A stretch of 64,000 nucleotides of DNA from Schistosoma haematobium (taxonomy: Eukaryota; Platyhelminthes; Trematoda; Strigeidida; Schistosomatidae): assembly GCF_000699445.3 (NCBI RefSeq), contig NC_067200.1:5038950-5102949 (forward strand), in the 5' to 3' direction. The notes under the pieces are model-generated. The model saw only the letters and a list, made by a program, of their open reading frames with translations. It ran no database searches and was not told the origin of the DNA. Numbering within the stretch: the first letter of the stretch is position 1; every line of letters begins with the position of its first letter. Below, piece by piece: positions 22,640-35,867 of the stretch. Both the position numbers and the translations under genes were made by a program.

Positions 22640-24150
22640 GGTGTTATTTTGTGTTGTCCTAACCGATTGATGGGTAACAGGCTACATAGACGCAAGACCA
22701 CTGGTGTGGTGCTCTTAACTTTTTAGGGTGTTAGTGAATGTCCCTTAGAGATGGAGTTTGGTTGAACAGTATCGATAGGTCCAGTGAGTTACCTGTCTAA
22801 TTCAAGTGAAGAAATAGTGTGGAAGGAGTAACTAATGCAACTTCAGAGTTGGAAAAATAAGGTGAACTGAACTTGAAGTCCATTTTGGTATAGACATGGA
22901 GAGAGCCTATGATGTCTGAGTGGGGCGCATATGTGTTCGTACGTGCAAGATCAGTGCAAGTGAGTGGTTGATCAAGCAGTTTTACAAACGAATGTAATTA
23001 ATCTGCCATGCGTATTTCAGAGGGAAGACTGTTCCATATTATTGCATACTTGATGAGAAAGAGGTTTTTCCGAGTTTTTGATCCGTATTTCTCAGCTTTG
23101 ACGGTAGATACTTTGTTTCGAAGTTCGTATTCGTGTGAATCTCGGGGAAGAACTATCTTACATGTTGAATAAGCAAGGTTTTTGAGTAGTTTGAAGTAGA
23201 GAATCACATAAGAACTAATCCATCTATTCCATAGGGGTTCTATTGCTAAGATTTGGCATCGGGAGCTGTAGTCAATGACCGATTCAGTTTTGAGTATTTT
23301 GCGGGTGAAATTCCGTTGTATTCCTTCCATCTTTAGTATACTAGATAGGCGTAGGTTGGAAAATAAGAACGAGCAGTATTCAAGGATAGATCTTACACAA
23401 ACTCTATGAAGAAGGATTTTAGATTCATTTTGATAGAAATTACGGAGAATGAAGCCAAGCAATTTCTGCATTCCAGATGCATTGGCTGAGACGTGCTCAG
23501 AGAAATTAAGACTGTGTGAGTAATGTACCCCTAGGTCAGTTACTGATGCCAGTCTTGGCAGTGTGTTGGTGTTAAGCGTTAGTTCTATTTTAAGAGACGT
23601 GCCCCCTATCCATAACCAGCCACATTTCTCTGCGTTGAGCTCTAACGTCCAGCGTTTGCACCATTTGTCCACCATGCTGAGTTTATGTTGGATTGTTTGC
23701 ATAGTAATACGTGCATAGCAAATGTCAATTCTATAGATGACTTTTAAATAATCAGCGTAGCGGTAAGTCTTACCTGTGCTAAAGCAAAGGACCCAAGACA
23801 CTATCTTGCACAACACCACTGGTTATTGGTCGAGGTGTAGATGCCATAGAGTTATTCTTGGTTATTTGGTATCTGTTCCTAAGAAAAGACTTGACCCATT
23901 GCAAAAAGAGATTTATGACTCCAACTAACTTAAGTTTGTTGATTAGAAGATTATGAGGTTCTTTATCAAAGGCTTTCTTAATATCGAAATATGGTATAGC
24001 CACTAGTTTCTTCTGGTCACTAATTCGAGTAACCTCGTTAAAGAAGTCTATCAGATACAACCTTGTTCTAATGAAGCCGTGTTGTGACGTGTCTATTAGG
24101 TCTTCCTTAAGTAGGTGATCAGATGATTGATTTTGCATCACCTTTTCCAT
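22640..24150 (-). pseudogene. CR1/Jockey-like LINE fragment, reverse transcriptase
   Basis: Two minus-strand frames. 24150-23779 encodes RT palm sequence with YFDIKKAFDKEPHNLL and GVVQDSVLGPLL. 23819-22998 encodes the rest, with YRYADYLKVIYR in place of the usual FADD box, then a thumb and a C-terminal domain with SILEYCSFLFSN and WNSLPSEIR. The frames do not join: sequence between GPLL and YADY is deleted, and the second catalytic Asp pair reads YADY. The element is therefore dead. Lower coordinates to about 22640 look like its 3' UTR. Confidence 0.85.
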
Positions 24151-25095
24151 TACTGTGAATGTGGATGTAAACAGTAATTGAAATTGTATGTAAACATAAA
24201 TCGTTTTTATTGTCTGTAAAATGAATGATAAGTAATTATTTGGACGGCTGCAGTGAAAATGACATGATCAAAGTCCTAAACAGGTTACGTAAGATCAAAA
24301 TTAGAAATCTCAGAGTTAAAAAAAATTGAAGCTCCGTGAATTTTGTAAAAGAAGAAACAGAAAGGATTAGAAACATATAATAGTATTTAAATACAAGGTC
24401 AGGGTGAATTCAGAGTAAAAACATTGAATTTACTGATGTGTATTCGTATGGAATGTACTGTATATTAGAGTCAAATTCTGAAATCGTAGGGTAGATTCGG
24501 TTGGCTTTCGTCATTACCTTTAAACATTGGATTTTTCTCTCATGTGGTAACCAGTATTGACTCGATGTGTGGAGATAGGACTCCTTACCCCTTTCCTTTG
24601 TCCTTTGCTCAACCTTGAGGGTGATGGTTGAAAATACGATAGCACGTTTACTAGTTATGTGTCAAATACAAGTCGTTGTATTAGTCATCTCTAACAACAG
24701 GTTTGTTGCATAGTATATTTGCTGGATAAAGTATTGTAGATAAATGTTTGCTCGCGTGCATAAACTCTGATAGTTGCGAGGTATCTTAATTTGTCTGGGG
24801 ACGTCTGACTGTATACTCTGCTGTGCAATACTTTCGATACAATTCATAAGCGCACACACAACACACCTTGTTCGTCACAAACCATCATCATGTCTTCTCA
24901 ACTTTCCACCTCATATTTACTCTACCCGATTGTCCGTAATCACCGTCCTGTGATAAACCAAAAACAACGCTAACCATAGCAGTTGGCACATTTGAAGCAA
25001 TTAGGAAGTAAACAAACATCATCGCCTCATCGAAAATATTGTTCTTGGCTGGATTTTTCATTGTTTTCATTCTCCCGAATTTCTTTTTAACTTGT

Positions 25096-25148
<53 letters not shown>

Positions 25149-26256
25149 TCATCAAAAGCTTCAATCCTTCTAAGACAGGGTTTAGTATCAATATTATCGA
25201 AGTGAGCAATTGTCCGTCATACCAACATAATTTGCTCAATTGTCTCATAATTAAAACTCTCAGGACCAAGAAGAAAATATTATTTTCCAGAATGCAGTTT
25301 GCTACAGGATAAACACTGGTCAAATCTGTGCTCAATTTTATATGCTGCATTGAAGCTGATTGTAAAAGCCAGTGAGTGTCTAAACTCATTAGCTTTGAGG
25401 ATGACGCGATGATGTCTGAAGTAAACAATACTAAGTTGGACTATTGTGGTGAACATCATTCTGTGATTCAGGAACATTATTGGGAGTAGAGAGGCAATAC
25501 TCACAGGATGCATATATGCTAATAAGATTGGCTGATCGATTTTATTCCAAAACGTTAATGAAAAGATTCAAGCAATCAACGCAAATGAATCTGTGCAGAA
25601 TCCTGTCTCATAGTTCCATGAGAATGAAACCGAATATTGACCAAGCATTGTACGATAAAGTAATCAATCAATAACACACGCAGCTATCAAGTCTATGATT
25701 AAGGCACAGGAGTCTTCTTTGGTAGCTAATTAAACCAGTTACACATCAGATCTTCCTAAGGACTAGTTTTCAAACCTGTCTTTTTTTAATAATGTTATGG
25801 CAAGATTGTCACAGTTCATTCAATCTACATCTTTCCTCATTCCGAGTTGAGTATCAACTGCACTCTATAGAATTATTTCATAATCAACATTCAAAACACC
25901 TCAATAACTACAGCTTGTCAGTCAGCGTTCATTAAACACTAAATAATCAAATAACGAATGATTGATGTGATATTCCAACATTGAAAATCAGAACGATGGA
26001 CGTCGTCAATTTGAAAGTATACTTCTCAATAGTGAGACTTCAGCAAAATGAACATTCACAAAGGACTGATTATTGATTGCAGTTGTCACAAAATCATGTA
26101 TACACTATACTGGTAATTCACAAATGCAACATAGTTAATTCTTGTAAATCTAATCAGTTTTTTATTGAATAAGAACAATCACGTAAATACGAAAAACCGT
26201 ATTTTATATTTTATCAGCAAAATACATCGTTTAATTCGTGAACAGTAATGAAAGGG
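24151..26256. other. Intergenic stretch with an (AT)n microsatellite
   Basis: Contains the microsatellite at 25098-25146. It lies downstream of the CP391S-like gene. No exon was recognised. Confidence 0.4.
25098..25146. repeat. (AT)n microsatellite
   Basis: About 24 uninterrupted AT units. Confidence 0.97.
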
Positions 26257-26421
26257 TTATTTCATTCCATGAAACAATTTCCATTTAATTAAAATGTAGA
26301 AAATACAAAGCGCTTGTAATAAGCAAAAACATGAAAGTAACAAAATCAGGATGATGAAAACAAGGGACAAGCTGTTTGTGGGAACTATGGATAAACTCTC
26401 TCTCCTTCCTGTAGTCACATT
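26257..26421 (-). CDS. CP391S-like last exon (membrane anchor)
   Basis: Follows the acceptor CTTTTTAG and opens with an N-glycosylation site (NVT). It then encodes a helix of about 27 hydrophobic residues (SLVFIILILLLSCFCLLQA...) and a basic cytoplasmic tail ending HGMK and TAA. The frame is open from the acceptor to the stop. Confidence 0.8.
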   Translation of the reverse strand, partial: NVTTGRRESLSIVPTNSLSLVFIILILLLSCFCLLQALCIFYILIKWKLFHGMK

Positions 26422-29400
26422 CTAAAAAGAAAACAGTACAGTCATTACTAATTATCAAATGTTTTCCAAATTTCGTTCAGTTTTTCAAGTAGTTTTCTAA
26501 ACTTCATGTCTTAAGACAGCTTCAGTGATCCCTGGAGTTGTAGTTTCGTGTTTGATAAGAGTTCGTTTGCTCGAAATGTGGACATTCTTGTTCATTTGAA
26601 GCGTGAAACAGTGGCAATATTACCAAATATTCAAAATTGTTCAGATAACTCATCATTCATTGTACAATATTGTGGGAATTGATTATGGAAATGAATGAGA
26701 CCAAGGAATAATGATTTAGAGTATCCGCTACGGATTTGACAGTCAATGTGTTGAGTACTTATTAACCTACAACTAACTGACAACTTATATTTGTGTGATA
26801 AAATTTGTTTTCTTCATGTCACAACTTAATACAATCTAAGTACTAATCGATCAAATTATAACTGACGGCTTTATTGAAGCAATCAATCCAGGATACGTAT
26901 TTCTCAACAGGGAATCAAAATACCTATTTCCGAACTTCAACAATGAGAGTCTACGAATCTACGAATCAGTCATTATCCAATCATGTTACCCAATTTTAAG
27001 CATAATACGTTTCATCATACACACTGATCTCGTCTGTGCTTTTCAACAGTTCACGTAGATATGCAGTTTTGTATTGAACATCGCTAATCGCTACACATTC
27101 TATGAGCCGAAAATAAGCTTGTCTCTTGGCATAGATGTTAAACAACGCTTTTATGGTGTGGTGGATATCCATATAGAAGCACAGCATTGTACTCACATTT
27201 GATTAAACATCTTCAACGTATACAATACTTTGATTTACGCACTGAGAGAAGAATACAAATCATTAATTATTCGCAGCAATAAGATGTTCTTCCGAGTAAA
27301 TAAATTTACTGTGTAGAATGTGATAATTTCAAAAACAATCTATCAATTACTTACTTTACCCTGGCAACCATTTACTTTGAATTTATGAACATCCTTATCA
27401 TTACTAGAAGTGCACACATTGGCTTTTTCACACCAAATACACGTTGTATTCGATGTTTTTGCGTCCTGACACGCTTCACTTGAATTGTATTTCGGACAGT
27501 CTTCAGTGGAAAGAATGAGGTGATTGCATAACAAGTTATCAAACAAAAGATAAGTGAATTACAAAACATATAACTGTAAGTCGATGATATAATGGTGATT
27601 TTGGATTATAGTAACTATTTCATTAACTGTGAATTCGCCATCACATTGCGCATCACAAACTTTCAATGACACTCAAATTTCACGACGACATTTTGGCTTT
27701 GAATGATAATACATCCATAATGAATAACATTTTATTCAACGATTATTGAAGTCAATCTGAACATTAGATTATGGAATGATTTTCTCAGTCATAGTGATGT
27801 TATTTCAATGCTCTAACACATGACGAACAGAAGAGTGTTTGTGATTACTCACCATACATATCATTGAGAAAGTAAACACTTAACTCATATGAAAATCTTC
27901 AGTATTTTTGAAACTGTACAAATATCCACTGCCTGATTTGTCTACACGTTCAATTCGTTGGATGAACAAGATGAAGTATAGATTTTGGCAAGTAAGCGAT
28001 TGTTTCCAAGTTAATTAAAATTTCAAGAAATGTTTCGGCGATTTTAACAATTCAGGAAAATTCAATATCACATGTAGCAAGTTGAAAAACTGTGAACACT
28101 TCCAAGTCAATGCACAATCAGCTAACTGACATATATTATCCCATCTGTCGTTTTGTAACATAACGTTCGCTTAAGTGAATTTCATCCACGTGAGGACACG
28201 AAGGACATCCGTCCTTCATCATTTTAAATAATCAACAGAGAATCCATGGATAAAATAACGTCATTTATTACTAGTAGCCAAATTTTACTTATTTATTTAC
28301 TGAAATCGCACATAAAGTTTTCAATTTCTTGAAACAAAATTGATGCATTCAACTGAGAAAATAGTCATTTATGATACAATACGGTTTAACATACCCCCGA
28401 GAGCTTCATACTCCACTAAGGTTCCACTTCGGATCCATTTTCTGTGGACACTTAATTCAGTTTCTTTCTCATCTTGTGAAATAAAATTAACAGAAGAAAG
28501 CAATTCAGATTTTGTTTAACGAGCGGCTGATAAAAAATGGGACCGACTTCTCTGAATATCCATGATGAAGATATTCACACACCATAGTTATATTACTCAG
28601 TATACCAGGTTAGGCGTGTGTCAGCACACGTGGATCGTGAAATTTATTGTTTAAGGAATTCAGCATATGAAACAGAATCGTTTTTGTAACGCTAACTGCG
28701 ATGACGATTGTTCAAATGAAGACACAGATACTTGATCCCAATCCAGACGAATTTATTGGTTCACTGTTCAAAAGACTTGATCAAAACACGCGGTTTTCTT
28801 TGGGCTAGCTTGCACCCTGATTTATTATCACATATGATACTAAAACGTCGCTTTAAGATGCGTAAACACATCATCCACGTTCAATTTTCAATAAACAGTA
28901 ATGTTTGGACAATGAGTTTACCAGAAGCATTCAGATTTCATTTCACACGTTTTTCATCAACAATTTAATGCTACTTCGACCAATCTGTTTTCACATGAAA
29001 CTACTGAATAATGTGGACTGTAAGGAAGATATATTAGATCACTATGATAGATTAAGGCGAATTTCTGTGTTGACATAAAGATTATTGGGTATAAATAGAA
29101 TGGAAGACAAGGCTAACAGATGACTGTTCACGTAGGTCAGTGTAAATCAGAATATAAATAACTTTACTTACCTCCTTCTTCTCCACACTGAAATTCACCG
29201 ATAAAGCCCGATCTCACGTACTTTCTCACAGTTGTCTTAGGAACCTGAAAAGAAGTAATGGTAGTGTGAGTCAAGATCTGTCAAAACACAACAACCTACA
29301 TCATAACCAACCAGCCAACATTTGAAGGCATGTGTCGTCATTCACATTACAGTATTCAAAGGCAAAAAATCTTATTTACGGTAAGCATACTGATCTCGGT

Positions 29401-32400
29401 TCCCTCAAACGTGAGGCGAGGAAATGTATAAGATGAATATACGATTGAGCGTAGCTGAAATGTTGCTGTACGTGAATTTTTTTATCATGTAGTGGAATTG
29501 TGTTGATGTGCTCACTTCCATTCATTACTATTCATTTCCCAGGATATATGTTTCTATCATATATCCCGAGTAACTCGAAACAGTCAAAACGGATTCAGTC
29601 CAACACGCATGAAATCATTCATCTCACCAACATTTTCCAGTCATCGAAGATCTATTGTATTCCAAATGTATAGATTACTAAATACTGGTACTCAAACAAC
29701 TACACACTGAGGATCGATCATGAATTCCAGCAACTAATCTCTTAAAATAGTTAACATCGAACTTGTCAAACAGTTGAAATTCAGAAGAAGTAGTAAAGCT
29801 TGACAGAATATGACAATGCCGGAAAGTACTCGGACATACACTGGTTTCCCTTTATATTCACGAAGACATCAGAATTTCTATTGATGACATTTCACTTTTT
29901 ATAGTTCATAGTTTTAAGAAAGTGCTATAATCAAGCGTATCATAAAGGGGTTAATAAAAGGGTCGTGGTTTCATTATCAAACATTGAGCAAGAAATGAAC
30001 AGTTGGCACCGCCATTTTTTATCAGAATGGATGCTACGATTTTGCTTCAAGATGTGTAAACACATCATCTACGTTGAATTTTCAATAAACAGTAGTGTTC
30101 ACATAGTCTGTGTGCACACTGCAAAATTTTGATATCCTTCTATCGTGTTCAACATATCTTGATGCATTTGACACTACTGACATGCGCAAAATAAGAGAAT
30201 ATTCTGAAGTAGTTGAATTAAAATTATCGTGCAACTTACGTTTTCATAATAGAAAGATATCTTCCCATTTGAACTTATCATAGTGGTTACCTTGAATGTA
30301 AGATCTGAAAACAGAAGACCATCGAAATTTACAGTTTGAAGGATGAGTGGTGATCATGTCATTGTTAGATTTGATACTAAATGTCACTACTCGAAAAGTA
30401 ATCAAATTTAAGCAGATTTTACCGTGTTGAATTCATGATAAATACAGTCTATTGAACGTCGTGTAAATGAAGCAAGTATGCATTCTTCAATGTGAATGTC
30501 AGATGACTAGTTTCCGAGGCTGTATTAAAACCTCATCTTCATATCAAAATAATAAATCATCAAGCTTCCAATTAAGCAGGATAGTTAGGGAGGTATTGAA
30601 ATTCGCTAAACATTCTCTATAATTAAAATATCCACCCTTTGTACACATAACATGAGCTGTGGAGTGTTTGTTTGCAAATAAAACATGGTAACTAAGTTGA
30701 TGCAACGCATTGGTTTATTAGTGTTCGATAACGATGGAAAATGAATAGCTTCAGGTTATTCGTCTTGATGGTTTCTGAATTTGAATGAATAACTTTTATG
30801 AATGAATGTGTGATGAGTAACACAAATGTACTTATTTCGGAATACAGACTTTTAACGAAGCAGCAATGAAGCCTGTTGACGAAGATGTATCTCTGCATTC
30901 GTTTATTTACAAGTGGAATTATATTATGATCTAATTTATCCATCCTGATTTATCTAATACACATCAAAACTTGTATGTTCCTGCTAATGTCAACTGCTTT
31001 TCCATTCCCAATCAAAATGTTCAAACAATCAATAGATTCCAGATTTAACTGTACTATAATTTTCCTGGATCGTTCCACTTTATTACTTCTGCCAGTTTTT
31101 GGACAGAACTCAAATACGCAAAGTTAACAGAGAACGTGTGAGCAATTACAATGAATGTTAGTGAAAGTGTTAATATTTTACATCTGATCAAATAGTTATT
31201 TTATAGATACATACCCCCGTTAGAACTTCGTTTATGATAAGACTGTCTGATGGCTAATAATTCCTCTGAAATAATGAAAAGGAAAACAAATCGTGATTTT
31301 GTATATCTGCATAATGAATATCCGCCTCTTTCGATAAACACACATAATAATACAAAATTAGCTGAGACAAGTTTTGTCATCTTCCTTTCGAGAATTAAGT
31401 GATGCGGTTCAATCATATGAGAGTTTTAACTATCCTAACTATTATACCAATGATATGATGAGGGTTTCGAACCAATTAACTGAGAAGAATGTTTTACTTC
31501 TGAAACGCTGGTTTAAAAAGCTTCTGGCCAACCAAGCGACCGATAACATCTATACGACACTGCACATACTAAATGGTTTCCTGAGATTCTGTTATCACAA
31601 TGTAACGGTGTTCTTACAACTGAACTAACCATTACGCAGCAATGTTACACCAATATCATTAATTCCCATAACTGAACATCGAAATGGATGAACTTCATTT
31701 TGATGTTCAGGGTGTTCTAGTTAGAATTATTCATATTGTACGAGCAGACTGTTCACGGTCGTTCGTTGAATGGATGCTTGTGGAAGATAATAAGTTCAAA
31801 TTTCATGACCATGCGCATGTGATAAGTAGGAAACTGTTGAACATTGGACGGTGCTCAGACAGTGACTCAAAAACATTGTCACATTGATGAGATATCTGCT
31901 ACATGGTAGTTTAAAGAGACCGTAAACTGTTATTTTCACTTAAGAAATTTTATTAATCGACGTATTATTTCTACTCAATAAAGTTGTGTTTATTTTGAAG
32001 TGAATCGCTGTTTTATTTAACATTTTCACTTGTCAGTAATGGATACATGTTGTGAACACATTTCAGAGCATCAAATCACACAAACAAAATAATCCGTGTG
32101 TACTTGTCCGCTCTCATAAAATAATCAGGTTAAATATCGAGTCATGTGTGCAAAATAAAAGTGAGAATTGAAAGAAGAAAAGAAAATATCATGGACAAAC
32201 TCACTCCCATTTGAAATTTGAAAGACGTGCTCAGAAGTTCTAGTAAAAACATTGTCAATTAGTCCTATGGCGCTTCCTTTGTACAGGAATATCGAACCTA
32301 TGTTTATCGAACGAAAACATGAGACTTGATTAATAGCCTGCGGTGAATTATTGACAGTCTTTGAAAATAACTGGAAACTAAAATGAACCACATGAATTGT

Positions 32401-33220
32401 AATTAGTCTACTGAGAGGCGTCAAACTGTTTACAACTTGAACAAAATAAGATATCAGTAGAACTTCAGAATGTTAAAAAAAGCATAAAACTGATTTACTA
32501 AAGAAATTAAAGCAACTTTGAATCATGTATATACAAAATTCAGTGACAGGATTCTTGCAGCTCTTCAGATAATTAAAATAATCTATAGTGCCACTGGATG
32601 TGAAAAAGAGAATCCAGCGAAGAACATTTTCTTTTCAACGAAATATATAGAATAAAAACGAATGCATCATGAAATGGATTCAAAACTAAATAACAAATGA
32701 GGTTACATTTTAATCAAGGGGTAAGGAAGGAAGTAATTTATGTGTCAGACAATAGTCAAATTGACAGATATTTTCTGAAAAATATTATGCTCTTACCAGA
32801 TTTGTCTATGGAGAGTGATGTGACGTCAGTACCGTAAAATTTAATCACGAACTCTGGAACGACAATCTGAAGATTTGCAAACATATGGATTAGTATCTCG
32901 ATTGCAAGATGCAGTTAACTCACCTGATTAATAGATACTTTCTCGAAATTGTCACTTAAAACTGGAAGAGGCTGATTATGGCGTATTACTCGAGAGTAGT
33001 AATAATGATGAGACTGAATGTGAGAATTGGAACCTGACTGAATACTTACATATTCATAAGAATTATTCTCAAAAATCACTTTTTTATAATCCTCAAATTC
33101 AGGTTTACTGCAAATTTCATGACAGTCGATAAATTTCGAAACCAAGAAGATGACCGAGCATACAAGTATCAATTGACCAGATGAAAGAGTATATCTAAAA
33201 TCATTCAGGTAAACAATCAT
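26257..33220 (-). CDS. Egg protein CP391S-like, PSI-domain membrane protein (9 exons)
   Basis: Exons on the minus strand: 32924-33220, 32797-32866, 32205-32435, 30240-30304, 29172-29244, 28395-28472, 27360-27500, 27023-27099, 26257-26421. All introns are GT-AG, all phases agree, and the sum is 1197 nt, giving 398 residues plus stop. The protein has a signal peptide (hydrophobic residues 17-33) and a nidogen/PLXDC-like central region ending in FKVTTMISSNGKISFYYEN. A PSI domain follows (about 272-318; CPKYNSSEACQ ... CIWCEKANVC ... NGC). NxS/T sites are visible, and the C-terminus has one transmembrane helix (about 362-388) with a short KWKLFHGMK tail. It should be a cell-surface glycoprotein. 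Resemblance to the schistosome egg protein CP391S family is from memory of that family. The exon 8 donor (AGT|GTGTAT) is the weakest boundary. Exons 5 and 6 resemble each other. Confidence 0.78.
27360..27500 (-). CDS. CP391S-like exon 7 (PSI domain)
   Basis: 141 nt, phase 1 on both sides, encoding most of a cysteine-rich PSI (plexin-semaphorin-integrin) module: DCPKYNSSEACQ, then TCIWCEKANVC, then KVNGCQ. The acceptor is CACTGAAG|AC and the donor is CAGG|GTAAAG. Confidence 0.8.
28395..28472 (-). CDS. CP391S-like exon 6 (candidate in-frame cassette exon)
   Basis: 78 nt, phase 1 on both sides, encoding DEKETELSVHRKWIRSGTLV and a few further residues. It can be skipped without changing frame. 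Its core RKWIRSGTLVEY resembles RKYVRSGFIGEF of exon 5. Confidence 0.75.
32924..33220 (-). CDS. CP391S-like exon 1 (signal peptide)
   Basis: 99 codons from ATG 33218-33220, ending ...KVSINQ at the donor CAG|GTGAGT. Residues 17-33 are strongly hydrophobic (LILVCSVIFLVSKFI), followed by cysteines typical of a mature secreted N-terminus. Confidence 0.8.
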
Positions 33221-34429
33221 GTCTTATTTCATTGAAACAAATTGTAAAGTATGTAATACAAACATTTGCCATAATTGTACAGTCAATACTCACCTCATTC
33301 TCTTCTTCAAAATGTTAGTAATTGTTGATAAAACTGTTGAGTTTATATAGATTTTTTAAGTGTTCACTTGTTTCTATCTGATTCGATGATCTAAATTGAC
33401 CATTAGGACTATCAAGTGTAGTACAATCATGTGATCATTGTTAACCAATCATCAGAGTAGGTCAACTCATCGTTGTGCAATATTCTTCTAGCTATTGAGG
33501 TATATAGGCTGAAATTCTAAAGCCAGTATTGATGAAAACTATTTTGAATATGACTAGCTACACTTCATTCTAAGTGATTGGCATATTAGTAGTCCAAAAT
33601 ATTTTCTCATATTTTCATAAACAAACATTTCGTTGCTTGTATTAATCTGTGAATTGATTGCCAATGGTGCATTCTTTTGATTTAGTTGGTTAAAATCAAA
33701 TTAGCAAAGTCAGTTTTCATCGGATGTCTAAATTTACAACTTAACGTCTGAATGCTATTTCAATATAATAAATTCTGTCAGACGATTCCAACATTGTTGA
33801 ATGTGGAATTGTACCTTCTGAACAAAGCAAGATCACTTCAATTTGACCGCCATATTGTACCACTGGGTGTTAGTAGACGTTGTGATGAAAGCAGATAAAG
33901 TTTGTAACGCGGACCACGCAGAAGTGGGACTGAATGTGTTTATTACTTTAGATCCAAGTGATCAATGATTGTAATGAAAGAAACACAATGCATTTCATTT
34001 AAAGTGAAGCGTTAAAAATGGAAAGGACTTCTCCATCCACACACAGATTTGTAATTCCATTAGTGATCTCTGAACCTGTAAGCTAATAAATATGTTAATA
34101 CACAGTAGGAAGACTGATATCTATTTTGGTATTTCAATGAAATATTCCCACATATCTATTGCTTTTGTTTTAATTGTCATCTGTATCCAAACGTACAAGT
34201 AAATCTAAGGTATTTTGACTCCACGCTAAACGTAATCAGTCGATTATTGGTGAATAAATAACAGCCCACACTTATGTAAATGAAAAACAATTTCAGCGAG
34301 TATTTGTGTTTTTGTTATATCTGCAGAATGTAAATCTTGAAAATGTGAAGGTAAATCGTGCGCCTCAAAACGATGTTGAGAATGATCAAAATATTGTTTC
34401 CTCGTTTACAACAGTCTGTAGTCGAATAA
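33221..34429. other. Region upstream of the CP391S-like gene
   Basis: Presumed promoter and 5' UTR of the minus-strand gene. No TATA box or other element can be assigned reliably in DNA this AT-rich, and no other gene was seen. Confidence 0.35.
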
Positions 34430-34560
34430 ACGGTTTTCTGGTCAGTACTTTTAAAAAAGGGTTGGTCTTCAAGGTTGGAGCTGGTGACCGCACGCTCAAC
34501 CTATCTGATTTATCAGGACTTTGGACCGGCGGTAACCAAACAAGGCTATAGGTAGAATCG
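34430..34560 (-). repeat. RTE LINE 5' end relic
   Basis: GACTTTGGACCGGCGGTAAC and the following AGGCTATAGGTAGA resemble 7460-7500 (GGGACCGGCAGTAACTC ... AGCTACAGGCAGAG), the 5' boundary of the RTE element at 4288-7490, in the same orientation. No coding part remains. Confidence 0.45.
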
Positions 34561-35867
34561 TCGCAATATCTTGAAAAACTGAAATCAATTCATAAGCGAA
34601 ATATTAGTATGTAGATTTAATTTGCCAACTGTATTATTTCATATTTATTACGAATATTTACCATCGTATATTAAATTTCATTGATCGAAGAACTGTCTGA
34701 TCTAGACGGATCAATAACTGATGCTGATCGATTATAATGACTTGCGTCACACTACCAGTCATTATCAACTCAAATTAACAAGTACGAAACGGAAATCATG
34801 CAAACGTATGAAAATGATTTTCATAAACACTTTTACTGTGCTCCATGATGGTCGCTATACTACTTGTGCGCCAGAGTGCATTCTATTGTAAAATAAGTCG
34901 CCACCAACCAAATATCACAACACAGACATTCAAATCCATTTATCGGTGGCTCTAAACATGGTCTTCGCTAGTCTCTTTGTTACCAATCCACACATATTCC
35001 TTGATTACGATATTACGCTTTCCGATGATTGCTTGTCTTATGGTACATCGTTCCTCATGACATATCTCGGTAAACATTGTATCGTTTCATTCGTCGCACT
35101 TTCATATTTGTGAGTACTGCCTTCACGAAATTTGTATTATTTTGTTCATGAAAGTGAGCATTTGGCTGGGGCGTGCTTGAATACCCTATACTGATTCAGT
35201 AATAACTGATCTGCTACACATCGATGGAATGTGCCACCTGACACTTCGATCATTGACGTATAATTTTGTGTAATCGAAGACATATTTTTTATGTGCATGG
35301 ATTCCATCATTCATGATTTTATTTAACCTCTGGCAATAAGACAGCTAAACATTTTGTTAGACTTTAACCTTTCAATTCCGGTTGCTGCTGTTGACCAAAG
35401 GAACCATTTCTCACACCACATGACGTTTCCAATTACATGTACTGAATATCAGTTGTGATTTGAGTTCAAACCCATCTTTTTACCGCAGCAGCTATTTACA
35501 ATAATCGTCTACGACATTTTCAAGCTTATTCCGACCATTGATTAAAGCTTTAAAGGGTTATGGAAATCGGGACAGTGTTACTGAAATTGCATATGGAATG
35601 GCTACAGAAAAAATTAGTGCAGACACCTAATTCATTTCTAATTCAGAAGAGAACCGAATTTTTCTGTCCAGTAAGTTGATAGCAATTGTATTCCAAACAA
35701 GCTATATATCATCTGAGTAGAATTTAATGTTTTTGAGGAAAGTGAAAGTGGTTCCAGTGTGTCATTTACTAACTGTTGCAATATAGCTCTTACTGACACG
35801 TTTGGTACGTCAGTCCTGTTGATTAATGGCGTTCCACTATTTCAATAAACAAACAATATCGTTTTCT
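34561..35867. other. Unannotated AT-rich stretch
   Basis: Nothing recognised. Confidence 0.35.
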
